Source of the DNA: Chloroflexota bacterium
GTDB lineage: Bacteria > Chloroflexota > Dehalococcoidia > UBA2247 > RBG-13-53-26
Length of the DNA: 10,220 bases
Assembly (NCBI GenBank): GCA_003650185.1
Contig: QMOF01000064.1
Span: 1 to 10,220 of the forward strand
Direction: 5' to 3'
Shown: positions 1 to 6,521 of the stretch, in pieces
How the letters are laid out: each line of letters opens with the position of its first letter
Position numbering within the stretch: position 1 is the stretch's first letter
The notes under the pieces: model-generated
What the model was told of the DNA's origin: nothing
What the model saw: only the letters and a program-made list of their open reading frames with translations
The model's database searches: none
Translations under genes and position numbers: made by a program

Positions 1-2
1 CC

Positions 3-239
3 TTAGTTCTTGCTCTCTTCCGTGGTCTTTGCTTCCGACTGACTGTTGCTCTCTTCGCGGGTCTGCCGTGTGGTCAGCTTTGGGGTATCATCCGACAGCC
101 CATCCTTCTCTCTGCGGAACTCCCGGATGCTCCTTCCCAGGGCACCACCCACCTGGGACAGCTTTCCCACTCCGAACACCAGGACTACAGCCACGACGAT
201 GAGGGCAATCTCCAATGGCCCAAGAGCAGCATAGAGCAT
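3..239 (-). CDS. tatA: Twin-arginine translocase subunit TatA (TatA/E family)
   Basis: A 78-aa protein with the TatA layout: a short N-terminus, one membrane helix (about residues 8-23, rich in I, V, A and L), the conserved Phe-Gly hinge at F22-G23, then an amphipathic helix (about 26-46, ending in basic FRREK) and a polar, charged, disordered tail. TatA forms the oligomeric pore element of the Sec-independent pathway, which exports folded, cofactor-loaded proteins. The start at 239 is chosen because AGGGAGGG lies just upstream and the hydrophobic helix then begins at the N-terminus, as in the family; an open frame continues upstream to 323 but adds only a polar, non-family extension. It lies about 150 bp downstream of fdhE on the same strand, so it is probably co-transcribed with the Tat-dependent formate dehydrogenase. 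TatA and TatB cannot be separated firmly by eye; the short length favours TatA. Confidence 0.88.
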   Translation of the reverse strand: MLYAALGPLEIALIVVAVVLVFGVGKLSQVGGALGRSIREFRREKDGLSDDTPKLTTRQTREESNSQSEAKTTEESKN

Positions 240-388
240 GTGCCCTCCCTCGTTGCTGCTCCCGTGGCCGTCCCTCATCCGCCTCTCGACCCATCTCCAA
301 AGCATATCCAGCCTCCCATGCACGACTACGCTCGATGCGTAATCCCCTTATAATCTATTGTACTCCACAGGGTGCAGTACTTGTCCAG

Positions 389-1237
389 CTAGCCGGGCCT
401 GTATCCTGCTTCTTCTGCCTGCCTGTCCAGGTCGGCGGTGACTATCCTCTCCAGAGGCAGAAGGACTTCTGCTTGCGTCTTCCTCAAGTCGATTGCCTTG
501 ATATAGGCCCGGCATTCCTCGCAGGTATACAGGCGATACAATTCCTGCTCGTCGGTCAAGAACGACAGGGACTTCTGGTTCTGCGTGCCGCAGTAGGGGC
601 ACTCGATGCGCTGGAAAAGCCACTCGGTGTCGCACCGCGAACAAAGGAGCCACCTGGCACCACGCTCCTTGTCCAGAAAGGCAAAGTCGGCCTTTCCACC
701 GCAGATCGGGCAGTACCGGCGTCTCCACAGCTCCTGTTTGACCAGGGGCAGCAGGGCCTCGGCATGCGCTACCAGGAAAGGCCGGAGGGCTGACTGAATA
801 ACGACGTTCAGGAGTTCCTCAGTAACACACCGCTCTGCGGCAGTGTTCGCCAACGACACTCCTTGATACCAGTCTCTGGCAACCTGCTGGAGTAAAGGCA
901 TGTTGCGGGCGAGGTCTGCCAGGGCCTGGGTATCTCCTGCTTCCGGCACCAGGTGTCCGCCGAGGATATCCGTAACCGCCTGGAACTGGTCTTGCACCAG
1001 GCCCCAGTCCAGCCTGACATCCTCAAAACCGAGCAGGGGCAAGCCTTCTCTTACGCGACCGGTGGCTGCCTCCTGCGTCAGGTGAGGCTCCGGCAGGGCA
1101 ACACGGGAACCGGCCTCTACCTGGAGACGTACCAGGTCCCGGTAGAGCTCAACAAATTGGGGGAGCGAGCCTTCTCTCTGCTCCCACTCCCCCAATCGGT
1201 CTAGAATCTCGATATCTTTATGCCTCTGACTGGGCAC
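389..1237 (-). CDS. fdhE: Formate dehydrogenase maturation protein FdhE
   Basis: A 282-aa cytoplasmic protein of about the usual FdhE length (roughly 300 aa). The N-terminal half is helical and less conserved. The C-terminal half carries four CxxC pairs: C176/C179 (CPIC), C199/C202 (CSRC), C213/C216 (CPYC) and C239/C242 (CEEC), the rubredoxin-like metal-binding pattern of FdhE. In E. coli, FdhE interacts with the catalytic subunits of respiratory formate dehydrogenases and is needed for their activity. The start is GTG at 1237, preceded by AGGAG seven bases upstream. It overlaps the 3' end of the cytochrome b gene by 20 bp, which suggests translational coupling. Its place directly after the structural genes supports a dedicated maturation role. 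Confidence 0.92.
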   Translation of the reverse strand: MPSQRHKDIEILDRLGEWEQREGSLPQFVELYRDLVRLQVEAGSRVALPEPHLTQEAATGRVREGLPLLGFEDVRLDWGLVQDQFQAVTDILGGHLVPEAGDTQALADLARNMPLLQQVARDWYQGVSLANTAAERCVTEELLNVVIQSALRPFLVAHAEALLPLVKQELWRRRYCPICGGKADFAFLDKERGARWLLCSRCDTEWLFQRIECPYCGTQNQKSLSFLTDEQELYRLYTCEECRAYIKAIDLRKTQAEVLLPLERIVTADLDRQAEEAGYRPG

Positions 1238-1895
1238 CGGGGCTCTCCTGAGCCACCTCCTTGTGTCCCGCTACCTCTCGGTACCACTTGCCATAGTGGC
1301 TCTTGGCATACTCCGCGGATACCTTGCCGGTAAACATCGACTTCAGCGATTCCGTCATCCGCGGATGTACCGCCCCCAGGTAGACGTGCACCAGAGTCAT
1401 GGTCCCACCAGCGATGACAAACACGTCGTGGAAGAAGACTGACCACTGGAACACCCCAGGGCCTACATCGCCCTTGAAGAACCACATGATGAGCCCGGTT
1501 ATGGCCAGGCCCACGCCGCAGACAACGGCAACCAGGGCCCACATCTTTTGCCCTGAGTTCATATGCGGCTGAGGTGGCATCCTGCTCTCGTCGCCCCCGA
1601 AGTAGTATTCGGGCGCTGCTTTGAGCCACTCGATGTCATCGCGACCCCAGGAGAAGACTTCCTTGATCCAGGCCAGCGTGCGTCCCGGCGTGATGAGGAA
1701 GTAGAGCAGCGGTACGCCGACGAACACCACCCCCATGATGCGGTGGATAAGCCTGCTCCAGCCATCCTGCGCGGCAATGCCCCACTGGTCTACGTAGAGG
1801 AATGCCCCGGTGAGAAGCAGGGCAGCCGACGCAAGGACTATGGCCCAGTGTAGCCACCGGCTGCGTGCGCGGAAACGCTCAACCTCGTGCTGCAT
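1218..1895 (-). CDS. fdhI: Formate dehydrogenase gamma subunit, di-haem cytochrome b (FdnI type)
   Basis: A 225-aa integral membrane protein with about four hydrophobic helices (near residues 16-34, 51-69, 118-138 and 150-173), close to E. coli FdnI (217 aa). Histidines suited to haem b ligation sit in helix contexts: H16 (WLHW), H51 (LIHR), H156 (FFHD) and H170 (LVHV). Their spacing closely follows the FdnI ligands 18, 57, 155 and 169. The subunit receives electrons from FdhB and reduces menaquinone or ubiquinone. The start at 1895 (MQHEVERF) lies one base after the fdhB stop and has AAGGAGG nine bases upstream; a start at 1931 is open but would overlap fdhB and adds a polar stretch. The C-terminal 50 residues form a polar tail. 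Confidence 0.92.
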   Translation of the reverse strand: MQHEVERFRARSRWLHWAIVLASAALLLTGAFLYVDQWGIAAQDGWSRLIHRIMGVVFVGVPLLYFLITPGRTLAWIKEVFSWGRDDIEWLKAAPEYYFGGDESRMPPQPHMNSGQKMWALVAVVCGVGLAITGLIMWFFKGDVGPGVFQWSVFFHDVFVIAGGTMTLVHVYLGAVHPRMTESLKSMFTGKVSAEYAKSHYGKWYREVAGHKEVAQESPGAQSEA

Positions 1896-1896
1896 T

Positions 1897-2688
1897 CTAT
1901 CTGCCCTCCTTTTCCTTGACCATTCTGGCACGGGCTACCATGTAGTTCATAGCCAGACCCAACGCCACCACCCCTCCCAGCACGTAGCCTGCCGGTTGCA
2001 GAATGTCCTTCCAGGCAGTAGCCAAGGCCGGTACCTTGGGGTCCTTGGGCAGTCCGTGCAGCTCCGGGTCAACCTCCCGGTCCAGAACGTAGATCACGTG
2101 CGTACCGCCCACCACGTCTTTGCCGTAGACAACCCCGTTCACTTCAGCAGCCCTGTCGTCCGCCATCTCCAGGATCCTGTCCCTGTCGTCAAAGACCAGC
2201 GCGCCGGTGGGGCACGTCTTAACGCACGCTGGCACCTCGCCACGGGTGACGCGGTCGGCGCAGAAGGTGCACTTGTCCATCTTGCTCAGGACGCCGTCGT
2301 CGGTCTTGGTAGAGGCCAGACGGGGTACATCAAACGGACAGAACTCCTGGCAGTAGCCGCAACCGCTGCACAGGTCCTTGTTGTAGGCAACGAAGCCCAT
2401 CTCATGGTAATACAGGGCTTTGGTCGGGCAGGCCTTCACACAGGCTGCGTCCGTACAGTGCATACAGGCCCGCCGGGTGAAGAGCCACGTCGCGATGCTC
2501 CCGTTGCTGGACACCTCGCCGAACTTCATCTTCAGCCAGGTGGTCGTCGACAGGTCGGGGGGGTTCTCGTAGGTGCCCCGGTTGCTGGTCTCCTCACCGG
2601 GTAGCTCATTCCACCCCTTACAGGCGACCTGGCAAGCACGGCAGCCCATGCACTTCGTGGCATCGAACAGTATGGCTTTCTCTGACAT
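1897..2688 (-). CDS. fdhB: Formate dehydrogenase beta subunit, four [4Fe-4S] ferredoxin-type
   Basis: A 263-aa iron-sulfur protein with 16 cysteines in four clusters' worth of ferredoxin motifs: C13/16/19/23, C75/78/83/87, C107/110/113/117 and C140/143/155/159. A single C-terminal membrane anchor (about 233-251) is followed by a basic tail. This is the FdnH/FdoH/HybA-like plan, although the beta subunit here is somewhat shorter than FdnH (294 aa). It wires the Mo/Se site of FdhA to the haems of the cytochrome b subunit. No signal peptide of its own is seen, so it is probably carried across the membrane with FdhA through Tat, as in FDH-N. The gene starts 11 bp after the fdhA stop, with GGAGG ahead of the ATG. 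Confidence 0.94.
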   Translation of the reverse strand: MSEKAILFDATKCMGCRACQVACKGWNELPGEETSNRGTYENPPDLSTTTWLKMKFGEVSSNGSIATWLFTRRACMHCTDAACVKACPTKALYYHEMGFVAYNKDLCSGCGYCQEFCPFDVPRLASTKTDDGVLSKMDKCTFCADRVTRGEVPACVKTCPTGALVFDDRDRILEMADDRAAEVNGVVYGKDVVGGTHVIYVLDREVDPELHGLPKDPKVPALATAWKDILQPAGYVLGGVVALGLAMNYMVARARMVKEKEGR

Positions 2689-2699
2689 TCATCTCCTCC

Positions 2700-5600
2700 C
2701 TATGCCTTCTCTACATCGCAGAGGAAGGTCTTAAACTCAGGGATGGCGGTGTTGGCATCGCCCACGTGTGGTGTCAGGATGTTGGCGCTGGCACCCGTTG
2801 ACAACCCGGTGTAGCCCCAGTGCCAGGGTATCCCAACGTGGTAGATGTCTTTCCCGCCAACTTTACCCGGCAGCTTGTTCAGACGCTTGGTGACAACAGC
2901 TACCGCGGCTATCTCCCCGCGTGCCGACTTGACTTTGACCCTGTGTCCATTCCCAATTCCTTTGGCTTCAGCCAGGTCTTCGCCGATCTCGACGAACATC
3001 TCTGGCATCAACTCCACCAGCCAGGGCAGATTTCGTGTCATCTGCCCCGCTTGCCACTCCTCGGTGACTCGGTACGTCATGGCGACATACGGGTATGACG
3101 TGGGCGACCCGGGATCGCCCCTGTCCTCACCCAGGAAGCAAGTGGGATCGTTCTTGGTACCCGACATCAGGTTGGCGTCCAGGGGGCTCTCCCAGGGCTC
3201 GTAGACCTCGGGCAGAGGTCCGTCGGCGCGGCCGTAGCCCCAGATGCGTGCCACTCCTTCAGGCTTCATAATGAAGGGCAGGTACTTCGAACCCACCGGG
3301 GCCACGTTTATCGGGGGCCATCCGCCATCGGGCACATCGCCTATCCACGTGCCGCCCCTCCACTCTATGACCGGCTGGTCCTCATCCCATGCCTTGCCGT
3401 CCAGGTCGACCGAGGCGCGGTTATAGATGATGCGGCGGTTCAGCGGCCAGCACCAGGCCCAGTTGGAGTACAGGCCGATCTGGTGCGGGTGGTGGTCTAC
3501 AGGGTCGCGCCACTTGGCCCTGTTGCCCTCTTCCTCGGTGTACATGTCACAGTACAGCCAGTTGCCGGAGCTGGTGGTGCCATCGTCCTTGAGCTTGGTG
3601 AAGTTGGCCACCAGCTTGCCGTTGCTGTCGAGACCGTTGATCTCCCTGTTGACCTTGTCTACGTCCGCCCCATGTGTCCACGATAGCTTGATGATGGCGT
3701 CGCGATTGGGTGCGTCCGGGTCTGCCTTGTAGAGCTCCTTCAGCTTCTGGACCAGCTTGTCGACTATCCAGAGGTCGTCCTCGGCTTCGCCCGGTGGGTC
3801 TACGGCCTTATAGCGGTATTGGGCCCAGCGACCGCTATTGGTGATCGTCCCCTCCTTCTCATACGAAGCACAAGCCGGAAGCAGCCATACCTCGGTGTCG
3901 ATTTCGCTGGTGGGCTTTGACCTGCTCGGGTTCTCCGGTTTCCAGAAGGCGGCGGTTTCCGTCTCCCAAAGGTCAACGCACACCAGCCAGTCCAGCTTCT
4001 CCAGGGCTTTGCGCTCGAAGCCAGCCATGGGGCCACCCACCGCCGGGTTCTGGCCCCAGCACATCAAGCCCTTGATTATGCCGTCGTTCATCTTCTCGAA
4101 GAGCCGCATGTGGCTGTAGTTCTCGCCCTTCTTCACTTTGGGCAGGTAGTTGAAGCGGGTGTCCATCAGGGCCGGATCGGGCGCAGACAGGACCCCGTAC
4201 CACGCCGCCACCAGGCTGGCGATGTACTTCTTGTAGTTGCTCCACCAGTTGGAGCTCTTGTCGCCTGCAAGCCCGACGGGGGTAATGGTACCGGGCGCAT
4301 GGTTGGCTACGTAGGTGTCCAGATCGGTGTCGAGGTGATGCGGCACCGCCAGGTAGCCCGGCAGGATGTGCCACAGCAGACACATGTCGGTGGAACCCTG
4401 CACGTTGGACTCGCCCCTCAAAGCATTGATGCCGCCACCGGCTACACCGATGTTGCCCAGTAGTAGCTGCAGGATGGCGTAGGCCCTGATGTTCTGAGTG
4501 CCGTACGTATGCTGGGTGGTGCCCATGGCGTACATGATGGTCCCAGACTTGCCCTTCTGCCCGCTGGCGGCATAGGTCCGGCATATCTCAAGGAACTTGT
4601 CCTTGGGCATACCGGTAATGCCGGAAACCGTGTCCGGATCGTAGCGCGAGTAGTGCCTCTTCAGGAGCTTGAAGACGGAGTAGTCGCTGTTGAGGTCTGC
4701 CACCGGATTGGTGGTATCCGCGTATTTCCAGGTCGTCTTGTCATAGCTCCTAGCGTCCTCGTCCAGCCCGCTGAATACACCGTCCAGGTCCACGGGAAGC
4801 TTGATGCCGTTATTGATGACGAGCTGGGCATTGGTGTACTGGTTGACGTACTCCATGTTGTAGTTCTCGGGATGGGCTTCCATGTCATCCAGTACCCAGT
4901 TGATCATGCCGCCGATGAAGGCTATGTCGGTCCCCGACCTGATAGGCGCCCAGATATCGGCCTTGGCCGAGGTGCGGGTGAAGCGGGGATCAACATGAAT
5001 GACCTTCGCACCCCTTAGCTGGGCTTCGGTAATCCACTTGAAGGAGATCGGATGGTTCTCTGCGGCGTTAGAGCCGATGATAAGGACAACATCGGCATTC
5101 GCGATATCGCACCAGTGATTAGTCATGGCCCCTCTACCGAACGACTCTGCCAGAGCCGCTACAGTGGAGGAATGTCATATACGGGCCTGGTGCTCAATGT
5201 ACACCAGGCCAAGGGCGCGGAGCATCTTCGCCAGGACGTAGCATTCCTCGTTGTCCAGCGCTGCTCCACCAAGCGAGGCTATGGCCTCGGTACGGTTGAC
5301 CGTGTACGCCGTACCCGGTTCCGTGGATATCCAGTTGGCATCGCGGGTGGCCTTGATCTTGGCAGCAATATCGTTGATAGCCTCATCCCAGGTCTTCTCT
5401 TCCCACTCATCGCCACCAGCACGCCGGTACAGCGGCTTCGTCAGGCGCCACGGATTGATTTCCCCATCCACCTGATGTAGCTGCGCCAGGGCCTGCGCCT
5501 TGCTACAGAGCGATCCCCGGTTGATGGGATGGTCAGGGTCGCCCTCGACTTTGATGATGCCGTCTGCGTAGGTGGAGACTATTGCCCCACAGCCACCGGC

Positions 5601-5762
5601 GCAGTAGGCGCACATGGTGGTGGTTTCAGCGACCTTCGCCTCCAGCGGGAACGCCTTCGCCGAGCACGCAGACACATCGCCCGCCGCCAACGCTTTGTAC
5701 ACAAAAAAACTGCCCGCGCTGGCACCGGACAACTTGAGAAAATCCCTTCGACTTATGTCCAC
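2700..5762 (-). CDS. fdhA: Formate dehydrogenase alpha subunit, selenocysteine-containing, Tat-exported (FdnG type); read through TGA at 5175-5177
   Basis: A 1020-aa molybdopterin oxidoreductase that oxidises formate to CO2 (FdnG is 1015 aa). It reads as two open frames, 5762-5178 and 5174-2700, joined in phase by one TGA. From the GTG start the order is: twin-arginine signal (S4 R5 R6 D7 F8 L9 K10, then a hydrophobic stretch to about 28); [4Fe-4S] motif C51-x2-C54-x3-C58...C86 followed by K88; Sec196-His197; the FGRGAMTNHW block; the Mo-bis-MGD domains; and a C-terminal dinucleotide-binding domain. Sec196 carries the same number as in E. coli FdnG. GTG at 5762 is chosen because AGGAGG lies eight bases upstream and the Tat motif then begins at residue 4; the upstream open extension begins inside a U-tract and is unlikely to be coding. 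It is first gene of the fdhA-B-I-E-tatA operon. Translation needs SelA, SelB, SelC and SelD, none of which is in the window. The metal could be Mo or W. Confidence 0.95.
5129..5172 (-). promoter_or_regulatory. Candidate bacterial SECIS element in fdhA
   Basis: Starting two bases after the UGA, the mRNA can fold into one long hairpin. The outer stem is UUCCUC with GAGGGG (two wobbles), followed by a C-A mismatch, then ACUG with CGGU. A small internal loop (UAGC/GUU) comes next, then an apical stem GGCUCU with AGAGUC and a GGC loop. The apical loop begins with G and lies 23 nt after the UGA, within the range known for bacterial SECIS elements. Such elements bind SelB to deliver Sec-tRNA. The fold was drawn by eye and no energy was computed. 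Confidence 0.75.
5175..5177 (-). other. In-frame UGA recoded as selenocysteine (Sec196 of FdhA)
   Basis: The minus-strand codons read ...Q A R I, TGA, H S S T V A A L A E S F G R G A M T N H W. The homologous E. coli FdnG region has Sec-His followed by a near-identical FGRGAMTNHW block. Sixteen sense codons connect the TGA to the first Met of the downstream open frame with no frame change. Sec would be the direct ligand of Mo or W. Confidence 0.94.
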
Positions 5763-5850
5763 AAGGTGTCCCTCCTTTCTATCTAAGCTACCTGCCTTCC
5801 CTGCTCTGAGTAACCAGCCCTCCTTAACGCTATGATCTGCTCTCGTCTGC

Positions 5851-5883
5851 ACAAAAAACAACCACCCTCAAGCTTGAGGCTGG
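5851..5883 (-). terminator. Intrinsic-terminator-like hairpin in the fdh leader (possible attenuator)
   Basis: On the minus strand CCAGCCTCAAG pairs with CTTGAGGGTGG, giving a stem with a single G-G mismatch whose core CCTCAAGCTTGAGG is a perfect palindrome. It is followed at once by TTGTTTTTTGT. This has the form of a Rho-independent terminator, but it sits between the promoters and the fdhA start codon, about 90 nt before the GTG. It would have to be conditional if the operon is expressed from the promoters seen here. Confidence 0.6.
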
Positions 5884-5971
5884 CTGCTAATTACACCTGG
5901 ATCCACTTCTTGCGAAGCCCTGTCGTATCTCGGCCCCCCTGTCAGCAACATCAGTCGCCTGCGCCACTGAG

Positions 5972-6001
5972 ACTATAACACCGGCAGTTGACTCTAGTCA
6001 A
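5972..6001 (-). promoter_or_regulatory. Proximal fdh promoter candidate
   Basis: Minus-strand TTGACT (6001-5996) and TATAGT (5977-5972) are each one mismatch from the sigma70 consensus, separated by 18 bp. The -35 box lies inside the 24-bp palindrome. Transcription would begin near 5965, about 200 nt before fdhA. Confidence 0.5.
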
Positions 6002-6006
6002 CTGCC
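5983..6006. promoter_or_regulatory. 24-bp palindromic operator candidate, FNR-like geometry
   Basis: Eleven-base arms, GGCAGTTGACT and AGTCAACTGCC, are perfect inverted repeats around a central CT. The inner part reads TTGAC-N4-GTCAA, the same geometry as the FNR site TTGAT-N4-ATCAA. It overlaps the -35 of the proximal promoter and lies downstream of the distal one, so a bound dimer would most simply repress. A CRP/FNR-family protein is a reasonable guess; no such gene is in the window. Confidence 0.55.
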
Positions 6007-6080
6007 CAACAATTGCCGTCGAGCACCCCTCCTGCCTCATCCTCCGGTGACCCGTGAGCCAATCGCCCTTTTGGTGCTAC

Positions 6081-6110
6081 ATTTTACACGCTTGGCGAGA
6101 CCCATGTCAA
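6081..6110 (-). promoter_or_regulatory. Distal fdh promoter candidate
   Basis: Minus-strand TTGACA (6110-6105) matches the consensus -35 exactly. After 18 bp comes TAAAAT (6086-6081), five of six matches to the -10. It points at the fdh operon and diverges from the tRNA promoter. Transcription would start near 6074. Confidence 0.55.
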
Positions 6111-6148
6111 ACCGCTCCGCGGAAACCCGAGCGAGTGGCTGACCCAGC

Positions 6149-6177
6149 CTGCCATGTCTGATAGAATAAGGTACAAT
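6149..6177 (+). promoter_or_regulatory. tRNA-Lys promoter candidate
   Basis: CTGCCA (6149-6154, four of six to TTGACA), a 17-bp spacer, and TACAAT (6172-6177, five of six to TATAAT). The tRNA begins at 6187, so the expected start leaves only a few leader bases. Confidence 0.55.
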
Positions 6178-6186
6178 AACGCTGCT

Positions 6187-6261
6187 GGGCCGTTAGCTCA
6201 GAGGAAGAGCACCTGACTTTTAATCAGGGTGTCGTGGGTTCGAATCCCACACGGCTCACCA
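6187..6261 (+). tRNA. tRNA-Lys (anticodon UUU)
   Basis: A full cloverleaf can be drawn. The acceptor stem is GGGCCGT (6187-6193) with ACGGCTC (6251-6257), one G-U pair. The D stem is GCTC/GAGC. The anticodon stem is CCTGA (6212-6216) with TCAGG (6224-6228), around the loop CTTTTAA, with anticodon TTT at 6219-6221. The variable loop has five bases. The T stem is GTGGG/CCCAC with loop TTCGAAT. The discriminator A is at 6258 and CCA is encoded at 6259-6261. The UUU anticodon decodes AAA and AAG. It is transcribed divergently from the fdh operon. The short variable arm rules out tRNA-Sec, despite the selenoprotein next door. Confidence 0.97.
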
Positions 6262-6311
6262 AAGCTAGACTGTCGAGCTTTACGGCTTAGTTTGGCGAGA
6301 ATCAGGGTGTC
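6222..6311 (+). repeat. 12-nt direct repeat: tRNA anticodon/variable region copied into the downstream hairpin
   Basis: AATCAGGGTGTC occurs at 6222-6233, spanning the anticodon loop, 3' anticodon stem and variable loop of tRNA-Lys, and again at 6300-6311. The inverse copy at 6329-6340 completes the hairpin. Only the end positions of the two direct copies are given by this span; the sequence between them is not repeated. Confidence 0.8.
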
Positions 6312-6350
6312 ACGACACTAGGTCTGCCGACACCCTGATTTTAGCATTTC
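6300..6350 (+). terminator. Terminator-like hairpin after tRNA-Lys
   Basis: AATCAGGGTGTC (6300-6311) and GACACCCTGATT (6329-6340) form a perfect 12-bp stem with a 17-nt loop, followed by the T-rich TTAGCATTTCTT. It most simply ends the tRNA transcript. Inside it, GTGTC can instead pair with a nearer GACAC (6313-6317), giving a small alternative hairpin. Confidence 0.65.
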
Positions 6351-6491
6351 TTGACGCGTTTTCAACCCTGCGCATTGAGTCATGGTAGGTAGGATACCGA
6401 AAGTGACACCGTTGCCTCAGAAGAAAGTGTTACCAAAGGGGGGCGATGGCACGAGAGAGCGCAACGGAGTACGTGGAAGCGGCGCAGCTTT

Positions 6492-6510
6492 GCAGGTGTC
6501 CTGCACCTGC
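6492..6510. terminator. Hairpin just past the FHA regulator stop
   Basis: GCAGGTG and CACCTGC form a 7-bp stem with a 5-nt loop, 12 bp beyond the stop codon of the minus-strand gene. No U-tract follows on either strand, so it may mark the 3' end or stabilise it rather than act as a classic intrinsic terminator. Confidence 0.35.
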
Positions 6511-6521
6511 GTACGGATCAG

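Larger units (their letters stand above)
5763..6074 (-). promoter_or_regulatory. Long 5' leader of the fdh operon
   Basis: About 310 nt separate the distal promoter from the fdhA GTG. The leader holds no convincing gene. Read on the minus strand it contains: a 6-bp long-range stem at its very 5' end (AGCACC at 6078-6073 with GGUGCU at 6027-6022) enclosing about 45 nt; the 24-bp palindrome; a TCAGT...ACTGA hairpin (5970-5951); a terminator-like hairpin with U-tract (5883-5851); a second AAGGAGG (5826-5820) with no start codon suitably placed; and finally AGGAGG at 5776-5771, the fdhA ribosome-binding site. The architecture suggests control inside the leader, but no known riboswitch class was recognised. 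Confidence 0.5.

Noticed and set aside
240..323. Longer TatA beginning at 323
   Set aside because: The extra 28 residues are polar and would displace the membrane helix from the N-terminus; the ribosome-binding site supports 239.
1810..2604. Plus-strand open frame over fdhB and the cytochrome b gene
   Set aside because: It is antisense to two firmly identified genes and resembles no protein family.
2700..5861. fdhA as a pseudogene with a nonsense mutation
   Set aside because: The TGA is exactly at the family's Sec position, the frame is kept across it, both halves are well conserved and a SECIS-like hairpin follows.
5763..5861. N-terminal extension of FdhA starting near 5861
   Set aside because: It begins in the U-tract of a terminator-like hairpin and would bury the Tat motif about 37 residues in; the GTG at 5762 has a proper ribosome-binding site.
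6187..6261. tRNA-Sec (selC), expected near a selenoprotein gene
   Set aside because: The anticodon is UUU, the variable arm is five bases and the acceptor stem is standard length; it is tRNA-Lys.
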